64,000 nucleotides of DNA, taken from the NCBI RefSeq assembly GCF_017901155.1, contig NZ_CP072800.1:833283-897282 (forward strand), read 5' to 3'. Under the pieces are notes generated by a model that was given only the letters and a program-made list of their open reading frames with translations, had not been told where the DNA came from and searched no databases. This stretch comes from Candidatus Thiothrix anitrata (GTDB lineage: Bacteria > Pseudomonadota > Gammaproteobacteria > Thiotrichales > Thiotrichaceae). The translations under genes and the position numbers were made by a program. Positions 14,168-22,024 of the stretch are shown here, piece by piece. Within the stretch, counting starts at the first letter, position 1. The number at the start of each line of letters is the position of its first letter.

Positions 14168-15370
14168 CTAACCTTTCACGCAAATCACTTGACGCAATGT
14201 ATGTACGACCTCGACCAGATCGCTTTGGTTCTGCATCACCACGTCGATGTCCTTGTACGCACCGGGAATTTCATCGACCACGCCTTTGTCCTTGCGGCAT
14301 TCGATCCCCTTGGTCTGGGCTTCCAGATCGCCGGTGTTGAAACGCCGTTTGGCTTCGGTGCGGCTCATGCGTCGCCCTGCACCGTGCGAGCACGAACAGA
14401 ACGATTGTTCGTTGCCCAAGCCACGCACAATGTACGATTTCGCACCCATGCTGCCGGGAATAATGCCAAGCTGCCCCAATTGCGCACTGATTGCGCCTTT
14501 GCGGGTCAGGTAGACTTCCGCACCGAAGTGCGTTTCCTTTTGCACGTAATTGTGGTGGCAGTTGATCGCTTCGCGGGTGGTGGTAAACGCAGGTAAGGCT
14601 TTGCTGCGTTGCAACGCATCCAATACCAAGCGCATCATTTCGCGGCGATTGACCAGCGCGTAATCCTGCGCCCAATCGACGGCTTCCACGTAATCATCGA
14701 AATGCTTAGTGCCTTCGGTGAAGTAGGCGAGGTCTTTGTCCGGCAATTGACCGAGTTCCCGCCCCACATCCTTTTTGGCTTTTTCGATGAAATAACGCCC
14801 GATGGCATTGCCAACCCCGCGACTGCCGGAATGCAGCATCACCCACACGTCATCGCTTTCGTCGATGCACAGCTCGATAAAATGGTTGCCGCCGCCGAGT
14901 GTGCCGAGTTGCTTACCCCATTGACGGTGAAAGTTTTTCAACATTTTCACCAGTCCGGGGTGCTTGTCGGTAATCACATCCAGATGCTTACCCATATTAT
15001 TGAGCGTCGAACCGTTGATGCTGGGGCGTTCGTGTTCGTCAAAACCGGTCGGCACACGCTGTTCAATCGCGCTGCGAATGCTGTACAAGTTGTCAGGCAA
15101 GTCGTGGGCTTTGAGCGATAACCGTACCGCGTTCATTCCACAACCAATATCCACACCGACGGCAGCAGGAATAATCGCGCCACGGGTGGGAATCACCGAA
15201 CCCACGGTCGCACCAATGCCGTGATGCACGTCTGGCATCGCTGCAATGTGGCTGTGGATGAAGGGCAGTTGCGACAGATTTCCCAATTGTGTCAGCGAGC
15301 CGCTATCCACATCGTCAGTAAAAATCTTGACCGGAACCCTGCCCTTGTTGAGCATAAAACTGATAGGCAT
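14168..15370 (-). CDS. rtcB: RtcB-family RNA ligase
   Basis: About 400 residues from ATG 15370. RtcB joins 2',3'-cyclic phosphate (or 3'-phosphate) to 5'-hydroxyl RNA ends using GTP and Mn(II). Seen: KIFTDDVDSGSLTQL, HSHIAAMPDVHHGIGATVGSVIPT, VGVDIGCGMNAVR (the Asp/Cys metal ligands), LGGGNHFIEL, VMLHSGSRGVGN, and SFCSCSHGAGRRMSR with the histidine that takes GMP. All catalytic motifs are intact. An upstream in-frame ATG (15517) would add 49 residues, but they are encoded by the structured leader and lack family similarity. There is no rtcR (sigma-54 activator) or rtcA here; control by leader attenuation seems more likely. Confidence 0.93.
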   Translation of the reverse strand: MPISFMLNKGRVPVKIFTDDVDSGSLTQLGNLSQLPFIHSHIAAMPDVHHGIGATVGSVIPTRGAIIPAAVGVDIGCGMNAVRLSLKAHDLPDNLYSIRSAIEQRVPTGFDEHERPSINGSTLNNMGKHLDVITDKHPGLVKMLKNFHRQWGKQLGTLGGGNHFIELCIDESDDVWVMLHSGSRGVGNAIGRYFIEKAKKDVGRELGQLPDKDLAYFTEGTKHFDDYVEAVDWAQDYALVNRREMMRLVLDALQRSKALPAFTTTREAINCHHNYVQKETHFGAEVYLTRKGAISAQLGQLGIIPGSMGAKSYIVRGLGNEQSFCSCSHGAGRRMSRTEAKRRFNTGDLEAQTKGIECRKDKGVVDEIPGAYKDIDVVMQNQSDLVEVVHTLRQVICVKG

Positions 15371-15408
15371 AAAAAAACCCCGTTGGTTTTTAGGCCATCC
15401 GGGGTTTT
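15371..15408 (-). terminator. Terminator-like hairpin abutting the rtcB start codon
   Basis: On the minus strand AAAACCCCG and CGGGGTTTT (+ strand 15400-15408 and 15374-15382) pair around a loop that itself closes TGG/CCA. Seven Us follow and then directly the ATG. The 3' arm carries the only Shine-Dalgarno-like GGGG. A competing pairing exists: CATCCGG at 15443-15449 (as read on the minus strand) is fully complementary to CCGGATG at 15396-15402, part of the 5' arm. That is attenuator/antiterminator geometry. Confidence 0.7.
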
Positions 15409-15485
15409 CGACATGCTGCACACGAAGCACCGCATTCTTACGCCGGATGACTGACATCAGTCCCCCGGCACAAGCGCGGGAGACA

Positions 15486-15524
15486 CTAGTTAAGTAAACT
15501 GCTCCGTATTTGTTCATTCAGCAT
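15486..15524 (-). CDS. Possible 12-codon leader peptide upstream of rtcB
   Basis: ATG at 15524 opens a 12-codon frame (MLNEQIRSSLLN) that ends at TAG. GGAG stands 7 bases upstream, a better ribosome site than rtcB itself has. It lies between the promoter and the leader hairpins. Translation of it would cover the 5' arm of an 8-bp long-range stem (15519-15526 with 15411-15418). Confidence 0.4.
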   Translation of the reverse strand: MLNEQIRSSLLN

Positions 15525-15561
15525 GTTGTGTCTCCGTAGTTGCGGTTGATAATGAGGGAAA

Positions 15562-15589
15562 AGTGTAGCGTAAAAACAACAGATGTCAA
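15562..15589 (-). promoter_or_regulatory. Sigma-70 promoter of the rtcB operon
   Basis: On the minus strand TTGACA (15589-15584) and TACACT (15567-15562) are 16 bases apart. Transcription would begin near 15555 and give a leader of about 185 bases before rtcB. Confidence 0.7.
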
Positions 15590-15666
15590 TAGGGTGTAAC
15601 GTGCCGCCAGTCGTGAGAAAATGCCCTCATAACCTGCCACCGCCTTAAATACCGGAGTTCAGTGGG

Positions 15667-18021
15667 ATGATTGCTCAGCGCATTCGTATTAACGGCCTAG
15701 TTCAAGGTGTCGGCTTTCGCCCCAATGTTTGGCGACTGGCGCAGATGTGCGGCATTGCTGGCACGGTATGCAATGACAGCAGTGGCGTGCTGATTGAAGC
15801 TTGGGGCAACGAAGCCGCACTGGTTGCATTCCAGCAGCAATTACGCACGGCTATTCCGCCATTAGCACGGATTGATGCGATGCAAATCATGGTGTTTCAT
15901 GGTGATTGCCCTCACGCCGATTTCCGTATTGTAGCTAGTGCTAGGGGTGAAATTCACACGGCTGTGGTGGCAGATGCGGCCATTTGCCCCGCTTGCCTTG
16001 CAGATATTTTCGATGCCAATAACCGCCGTTACCGTTACCCGTTTACCAATTGCACGCATTGCGGGCCGCGCTTGAGCATTGTGCGCAGCATTCCTTACGA
16101 TCGTGCCAATACCAGTATGGCAGGTTTTCCGCAGTGCCCTGAGTGTTTGCGTGAATACACCGATCCGGCTGATCGCCGCTTCCATGCGCAACCCAATGCC
16201 TGCCCGACGTGTGGCCCGCAGGCATGGTTGGAAGCTATGACAGGGCACCGCATTGCTCCCGGCATGGGTGAACGTGATTGCCTTGATACCTGCAATCGTT
16301 TATTACGTGAAGGCTTTATTGTTGCGTTGATGGGATTGGGGGGCGTGCATCTGGTGTGTGATGCGACCAATGCAACAGCGGTGGCAAACTTACGGCAACG
16401 CAAACGCCGTTATCAAAAACCGCTGGCTCTGATGGCACGCGATTTGAGTGTGATTCGACAATATTGCGATGTCAGTGAGGAAGCGGCGGTATTATTACAA
16501 AGTAAATACGCGCCGATTGTGTTGTTGGAAGCCAAAGTAAGGTTAGCCGGGGTATCCGACGTTCCTCTGCTTGGTTTCATGCTGCCTTATACCCCGCTGC
16601 ACGCGCTGTTATTGGAAGCGTGGAGCACGCCATTGGTGATGACCAGTGCCAATCTCAGTGAAGAATCTCAGTGCATTAGCCTAGAGGAAACGCGCCAGCG
16701 GATGCAGGGTATTGCCGACTATTTATTGTTACACAACCGCCCTATTGTGAATCGCGTCGATGATTCCGTAGCGCGAATTGTTGGCGGCAAACCCCGTTTA
16801 TTGCGCCGTGCACGAGGCTACGCGCCGGAACCTATGCATTTACCGCCGGGTTTTGCGGATGAACCAGCACTGCTTGCGATGGGGAGCGAGCTTAAAAATA
16901 CCTTTGCACTGGTGCGAGATGGGCAAGTCATTGTTTCGCAGCATTTGGGTGATCTTGAGGATGCACGTACCGGGCGTGAATACCTCCATACCTTGCAGCT
17001 TTACCGCGATTTGTTCCAACACCAGCCACAAGCCATTGTGGTCGATAAGCATCCGGGTTACCGCTCCTCCCAAGTCGGGCAGCAATGGGCGCGGCAACAC
17101 ACTTTGCCGGTACTTGAGGTGCAACACCATCATGCCCACGTAGCGGCTTGCATGGCGGACAATCATTGGCCGTTAGCGGGCGGTAAAGTCTTGGGCATTG
17201 TGCTGGATGGGCTAGGTTACGGCGATGATGGCACGCTTTGGGGTGGCGAATTTTTGCTGACAGATTACCTCGGTTATCAGCGCGTCGGGTATTTCAAACC
17301 CGTAGCTATGCCCGGTGGTACACAGGCGATTTTGCAACCTTGGCGTAATACTTGGGCGCATTTATACGCGCTTGGCTGGCGTGAAATAGCAGATAAGTTT
17401 GCAGGGCTGGCGTTACTGCAATTCCTGCAACAACAACCGTTGGTAACCTTGGAAACCATGCTGGCACGCGGTCTGAATTCACCGTTAAGCAGTTCCTGCG
17501 GACGATTGTTTGATGCGGTGGCGGCAGCACTTGATTGCAGCCGCGTTAACATTAGCTACGAAGGGCAGGCCGCCATTGAACTCGAAGCCTTAGCCGCTGC
17601 TGCGTCTGATGGGATTCAGCCCTACCCATTTGCTATTAGTAAAAATACAGCCAATTGTTGGGAAATTGACCCGGCTCCATTGTGGTACGCATTACTCAAC
17701 GACCTGCAAATGGGGGTGGAACGTACAACGGTTGCGGCGCGTTTTCACCAAGGCTTGATCGAGGTAATTACTGAATTGGTGCAACGCTTGTGTGTGGAAT
17801 ATCCGGTGATTCAAGCGGTCGCATTATCTGGCGGCGTGTTTCAAAACGCACTGATGTTTGCGGGGATTAGCCAGCAGTTAACCGCTGCGGGAATGCGCGT
17901 TTTGACTCACCAATACTTACCGACGAACGATGGCGGCATTGCGTTGGGACAGGCGGTAATTGGGGCAGCATCTTTAAACGGGCAAGCAAGAACCTGCCCG
18001 TTCCTAACCAGTGCAATATGA
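15667..18021 (+). CDS. hypF: [NiFe]-hydrogenase maturation carbamoyltransferase HypF
   Basis: 784 residues with the four HypF parts in order. An acylphosphatase domain (about 1-90) carries GLVQGVGFRPNVWRL. Two zinc fingers (CPACLADI...CTHCGP and CPECLREY...CPTCGP) cover about 105-185. A YrdC-like nucleotide domain (about 200-380) has KRRYQKPLALMARD and MTSANLSEE. A Kae1-like domain (about 400-784) holds the metal motif HHHAHVAACMAD (about 485) and VALSGGVFQN. HypF makes thiocarbamate on HypE from carbamoyl phosphate, the source of the hydrogenase CN ligands. No other hyp or hydrogenase gene is in the window, which is unusual for hypF. It is divergent from the rtcB operon. Confidence 0.95.
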   Translation: MIAQRIRINGLVQGVGFRPNVWRLAQMCGIAGTVCNDSSGVLIEAWGNEAALVAFQQQLRTAIPPLARIDAMQIMVFHGDCPHADFRIVASARGEIHTAVVADAAICPACLADIFDANNRRYRYPFTNCTHCGPRLSIVRSIPYDRANTSMAGFPQCPECLREYTDPADRRFHAQPNACPTCGPQAWLEAMTGHRIAPGMGERDCLDTCNRLLREGFIVALMGLGGVHLVCDATNATAVANLRQRKRRYQKPLALMARDLSVIRQYCDVSEEAAVLLQSKYAPIVLLEAKVRLAGVSDVPLLGFMLPYTPLHALLLEAWSTPLVMTSANLSEESQCISLEETRQRMQGIADYLLLHNRPIVNRVDDSVARIVGGKPRLLRRARGYAPEPMHLPPGFADEPALLAMGSELKNTFALVRDGQVIVSQHLGDLEDARTGREYLHTLQLYRDLFQHQPQAIVVDKHPGYRSSQVGQQWARQHTLPVLEVQHHHAHVAACMADNHWPLAGGKVLGIVLDGLGYGDDGTLWGGEFLLTDYLGYQRVGYFKPVAMPGGTQAILQPWRNTWAHLYALGWREIADKFAGLALLQFLQQQPLVTLETMLARGLNSPLSSSCGRLFDAVAAALDCSRVNISYEGQAAIELEALAAAASDGIQPYPFAISKNTANCWEIDPAPLWYALLNDLQMGVERTTVAARFHQGLIEVITELVQRLCVEYPVIQAVALSGGVFQNALMFAGISQQLTAAGMRVLTHQYLPTNDGGIALGQAVIGAASLNGQARTCPFLTSAI

Positions 18022-18034
18022 CCTTGGGTAATCC

Positions 18035-19885
18035 TTACTTTTCCAATTGGGTCACATCACGCACTGCGCCGCGTGAAGCCGAAGTCGTCATTGCTGCATA
18101 CGCCTTCAACGCGGCACTCACGTAACGTTCACGGTTCACTGGCTTCCAACCAGCTTTGCCAAGTGCCTCCATCGCCGCACGCCGGGTTGTCAGCACTTCA
18201 TCGCTAACACGCACGTTGATGGTGCGGTTGGGGATGTCGATGTCGATCATATCGCCTTCTTCCACCAAACCAATCGCGCCGCCTTCCGCTGCTTCCGGGG
18301 AAACGTGCCCGATGGACAAGCCCGAAGTGCCGCCGGAAAAACGCCCGTCAGTGATCAACGCACACGCCTTGCCCAAGCCTTTGGACTTGATGTAGGAAGT
18401 GGGGTAAAGCATTTCCTGCATTCCAGGACCGCCGCGAGGGCCTTCGTAGCGGATCAATACAATGTCACCCGCGACGATTTTATCACCGAGAATGCCTGCT
18501 ACCGCGTCATCTTGCGATTCAAAAATACGCGCAGGGCCGGAGAATTTGAGGATACTATCATCCACTCCAGCGGTTTTGACCACACAACCATCCAGCGCGA
18601 TATTACCGAACAATACCGCCAAACCGCCTTCGGTACTGTAAGCGTGGGCTTTGTCGCGGATACAGCCGTTTTCGCGGTCAATATCCAAGGTATCCCAGCG
18701 TTTGCTTTGGCTGAACGCCACTTGTGTCGGCACTCCACCGGGGCCTGCGCGGAAAAATTCATGGCGTTTGGCATCGTCAGTCAGGCACACATCCCACAAT
18801 GACAAGGCTTCCGCCATATTGGTCGCATGGACGGTACTGACTTCACGGTGCAACAATCCGGCGCGGTCTAGTTCGCCAAGAATGCCGAATACCCCGCCCG
18901 CACGGTGTACGTCTTCCATGTGGTAAAGCTGAGTGGAAGGTGCCACTTTACACAATTGCGGCACTTTGCGTGACAAGCGGTCAATGTCGTTCATGGTGAA
19001 ATTCACCCCTGCCTCTTCCGCCGCTGCCAGCAAATGCAGGATGGTATTGGTAGACCCCCCCATCGCAATGTCCAAACACATCGCGTTTTCAAACGCCTCA
19101 AAGGTGGCAATCGAGCGTGGTAATACGGATGCATCATCCTGTTCGTAATAACGTTTCGCCAAGCCCACAACGATACGCCCCGCTTCGAGGAACAAGCGTT
19201 TGCGGTCGGAATGCGTTGCCAGTGTCGAACCATTCCCCGGCAAACTCAAGCCGAGTGCTTCGGTCAAACAGTTCATCGAATTGGCGGTAAACATGCCGGA
19301 ACACGAGCCGCAAGTCGGGCAGGCGGAACGCTCCATTATTTCCACATTTTCGTCGCTTTCGGCACTGTTGGCGGCAGAAACCATCGCATCCACCAAATCC
19401 AGTTTCACCAGCTTACCGCCGATGACCGCTTTGCCGGATTCCATCGGCCCGCCGGAGACGAAAACGGTGGGAATGTTCAAGCGCATGGCGGCATTTAACA
19501 TCCCCGGCGTGATCTTGTCGCAGTTGGAAATGCACACCAGCGCATCGGCACAATGCGCGTTGACCATGTATTCCACTGCATCAGCGATCAGCTCGCGGGA
19601 AGGCAGCGAATACAACATCCCGCCATGCCCCATTGCAATGCCATCATCCACCGCAATCGTGTTGAATTCTTTGGCGACACCACCAGCGGCTTCAATTTCA
19701 CGCGCTACCAGTTGCCCCATGTCTTTGAGGTGGACATGCCCCGGTACGAACTGGGTAAATGAATTAGCAATCGCGATAATGGGTTTCTGGAAGTCTGCAT
19801 CGGTCATGCCGGTGGCACGCCACAAAGCGCGTGCGCCAGCCATATTGCGACCACCAGTGGAAGTGCGGGAACGGTAAACGGGCAT
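18035..19885 (-). CDS. ilvD: Dihydroxy-acid dehydratase
   Basis: 616 residues, the normal length for the long IlvD type. It converts 2,3-dihydroxy-isovalerate or -methylvalerate to the 2-keto acid in valine/isoleucine synthesis, using an iron-sulfur cluster and Mg. Cluster cysteines: [12 protein letters not shown] (about 122) and [26 protein letters not shown] (about 190-215), plus [11 protein letters not shown] and [23 protein letters not shown] near the C-terminus. ATG 19885 has AGGAG 6 bases upstream. It is a single gene, convergent with hypF (14-bp gap). Confidence 0.97.
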   Translation of the reverse strand: MPVYRSRTSTGGRNMAGARALWRATGMTDADFQKPIIAIANSFTQFVPGHVHLKDMGQLVAREIEAAGGVAKEFNTIAVDDGIAMGHGGMLYSLPSRELIADAVEYMVNAHCADALVCISNCDKITPGMLNAAMRLNIPTVFVSGGPMESGKAVIGGKLVKLDLVDAMVSAANSAESDENVEIMERSACPTCGSCSGMFTANSMNCLTEALGLSLPGNGSTLATHSDRKRLFLEAGRIVVGLAKRYYEQDDASVLPRSIATFEAFENAMCLDIAMGGSTNTILHLLAAAEEAGVNFTMNDIDRLSRKVPQLCKVAPSTQLYHMEDVHRAGGVFGILGELDRAGLLHREVSTVHATNMAEALSLWDVCLTDDAKRHEFFRAGPGGVPTQVAFSQSKRWDTLDIDRENGCIRDKAHAYSTEGGLAVLFGNIALDGCVVKTAGVDDSILKFSGPARIFESQDDAVAGILGDKIVAGDIVLIRYEGPRGGPGMQEMLYPTSYIKSKGLGKACALITDGRFSGGTSGLSIGHVSPEAAEGGAIGLVEEGDMIDIDIPNRTINVRVSDEVLTTRRAAMEALGKAGWKPVNRERYVSAALKAYAAMTTSASRGAVRDVTQLEK

Positions 19886-20002
19886 GGTGTACTCCTGACA
19901 ACATCTTGCAAAGTGGCATTCTAACGCGGGGAGGGGGGTGCGTGATAGATTCTTAACAGTGATTTACTGACTAGTGCTGATACTGACACGCTTCTGGATC
20001 AG

Positions 20003-20200
20003 AACTGGACTTTACAGCCCGTTACGGCTGCACTGGTTGGAAAGCCACGGTTTTGAATCGCTGTTCCTCGACTCCGACGCATAGCATGGCATTGCGAGCG
20101 GCAGGCAGCGAGTGGGGAAAATGCTGTACCGCAAAATCCAGCACTCCCACGCGCTCATCTGCCTGCTCAGTGAGCCTTGGCTGGCTTCGATGTGCCGTTG
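20003..20200 (+). pseudogene. Remnant of a second TIR-STAND gene
   Basis: This stretch repeats the start of the gene at 22025. The shared upstream block CTGGACTTTACAGCCC is followed, after an internal deletion, by a copy of the TIR core (LHWLESHGFESLFLDSDA) with an in-frame TAG. Frame-shifted pieces equivalent to ALICLLSEPWLAS come next. It is cut off at GGCTTCG, where half a REP element follows. It is a dead copy, more diverged than the intact gene 2 kb away. Confidence 0.8.
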
Positions 20201-20218
20201 CCTGAGCGGAGTCGAAGA
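20187..20218. repeat. Half copy of the CTTCGACTCCGCTCAG REP element
   Basis: CTGAGCGGAGTCGAAG (20203-20218), preceded by the same GTGCCGTTGC linker as the full palindrome at 25691-25743. The left arm is reduced to TTCGA. Confidence 0.75.
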
Positions 20219-20271
20219 CAACATCGCCACTCAAATGCCAGTCACGTCCACCCGCTCCCCATCCGTCAGCA

Positions 20272-21906
20272 TCAGCCAAGCACGAAGCTTGGGTAAGGCG
20301 GCAATTGCAGACAATTGTAAATAACCTTGCACCTGCGCAATCCCCTCCTGCTTTTTGGCTTCCCAACCGGCTGCGCCATCGCCTTTTTTAGTATATTCTG
20401 GTATTTGACCGCAAACGGGCTGCGTTCCAGCAACAGCACATCAGGGTATTTCTTATCCATTTCACGTTCGCTATGGATGAAATAAATCGGAAATTGGTAC
20501 AGCAGCGTCAACAGCAGGGTTTTGATGTGCTTTTCATCCAGCTTGATCAGGTCGCGGTTGGAAAGCCCTGCCAATACCTGCTGCATTTCCACTGCCAAGG
20601 GTTGCAAATCACCTTGCAATGCCAGTGTTTCAATCGCCACAGGGAGGGTTTGATTGGACAGTTTCAGTTGATTGCGCTGTTCCAGTTCCACCTTGAAATA
20701 CTGGAAATACAGTTCGCGGATAACGTGATTGGGAATAGCAAAACGGGTCTGGGTCATGGTTTCACCACTGATGGTGACAAAGCCCATATACGCCAACAAG
20801 CTGATGAAATCGTTGCGATCGAAGTGCTTATCCAGCTCAAATTTGCGTTGCTGTACTGCCAACACGTCACCGTTATTGATCAAATCGTTCAGCACCTGAT
20901 AATTGGCATCACGGTCGCCAATCTGGAATAACGCCATGATCTTGCGGTAGTCGGAGGCAATATTCTCATCCAACATCCGTTTGGGGTAGGTGCAGTTGTC
21001 GCGATCAAAATGCTTGGCGAAATACAGCACCATGTCTGAATAGAATACCGTTTCATTGGCATCCACATGGAAACGGTAGCCGTTGTACCAATCCGTAACA
21101 TCCGCCATCAAGGTATCCGTTTCCAAACCACATTGATCGGCTAATGGTTGCAGTAGACCTTGCGTTTCTAGGTGGGTGAAGCCCATCGCCGCATTGAAAC
21201 CGGCGTGAATGGAGAGGTTTTCCGCGATATTGAAACCGCTGGTGAGGCTATCCAACATCAACGGCGTAACGCCGGTAACAAACAGTCGGTCTAACACGCC
21301 CGTCATGGTGGCACTTTTCAGCACTTCATAGAAGCTGCGCACGAAACCGCCCTTACCCATGATGCATTGGAATAATGAGAGGTCTTCCGCCAGCAGGGTG
21401 TTGGCGAAATGGTCGTATTCGTCGATCAGCAGCAGGATTTTTTGCCCTGCCATTTTCACCGCTTCAAAGAAAATACGGATTTTTTCTTCAGGTGCAGCTT
21501 TTCCTGAAATACGGGCAAATACCTCAGGCGCGTAGCCATAACGGTGTAAAAAGTCCCCCAGACTGGTATTGACCGAAGCAGCAAAACCTTCATATACCCG
21601 TTCGGGAGTGGCGGTGGCAATCCCGCTGAAATCCATCAGCAGCACCTGATAGCTGTTTTTCAATGGCGTGGGGTATTGCCCAATGTACAGCTTGCCAAAC
21701 AGTGCTTCAAATTCATGCTGGTGCGCCATATCGTAATAGTGCCACAGCATGGACACAAACAGGCTTTTACCAAAGCGGCGCGGGCGCAGCAGAAAATGGT
21801 AGCTGCCTGCGGTTTCCAGTTGGGCAATGTAGGCGGTCTTGTCGATGTAGACATAACCACCCGTAATGACTTTTTTGAAATTGCTTTCGCCGTAGGGGAT
21901 TTTCAT
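20272..21906 (-). CDS. AAA-ATPase-like / PD-(D/E)XK nuclease family protein, damaged C-terminus
   Basis: 544 residues as read. The N-terminal AAA-like ATPase domain (PF09820 type) starts KIPYGESNFKKVITGGYVYIDKTAYI. It has the P-loop LLRPRRFGKSLFVSML (about 39-54) and Walker B ILLLIDEYDHFAN (about 155-167). The C-terminal PDDEXK_9-type nuclease keeps YPDVLLLERSPFAVKYQ, but the following ELK strand is missing. The frame shifts near 20397, so the last 42 residues are out of frame. The other frame continues as KKGDGAAGWEAKKQEG up to a stop at 20231. Loss of about 16 bases would explain both. The nuclease is therefore probably inactive. This family is common in many copies and has unknown function; DEAD-like and defence contexts have been proposed. 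Confidence 0.8.
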   Translation of the reverse strand: MKIPYGESNFKKVITGGYVYIDKTAYIAQLETAGSYHFLLRPRRFGKSLFVSMLWHYYDMAHQHEFEALFGKLYIGQYPTPLKNSYQVLLMDFSGIATATPERVYEGFAASVNTSLGDFLHRYGYAPEVFARISGKAAPEEKIRIFFEAVKMAGQKILLLIDEYDHFANTLLAEDLSLFQCIMGKGGFVRSFYEVLKSATMTGVLDRLFVTGVTPLMLDSLTSGFNIAENLSIHAGFNAAMGFTHLETQGLLQPLADQCGLETDTLMADVTDWYNGYRFHVDANETVFYSDMVLYFAKHFDRDNCTYPKRMLDENIASDYRKIMALFQIGDRDANYQVLNDLINNGDVLAVQQRKFELDKHFDRNDFISLLAYMGFVTISGETMTQTRFAIPNHVIRELYFQYFKVELEQRNQLKLSNQTLPVAIETLALQGDLQPLAVEMQQVLAGLSNRDLIKLDEKHIKTLLLTLLYQFPIYFIHSEREMDKKYPDVLLLERSPFAVKYQNILKKAMAQPVGKPKSRRGLRRCKVIYNCLQLPPYPSFVLG

Positions 21907-22024
21907 GCAGTTGCTATCCGTCAGATGCCTGTGTTTACAGTGTAGCGGATTCTAGCACCTTACTGGACTTTACAGCCCATTACGGCTATAAAACAGCCAT
22001 CCCCAACCACACAAGGGCTTGCTT

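Noticed and set aside
14609-15121. Plus-strand frame opposite rtcB
   Set aside because: Antisense shadow; rtcB motifs occupy the minus strand throughout.
15371-15517. 49-residue N-terminal extension of RtcB from ATG 15517
   Set aside because: The segment is the structured leader with a terminator hairpin, and the family begins at the later methionine.
19200-19877. Plus-strand frame opposite ilvD
   Set aside because: Shadow of a fully conserved IlvD.
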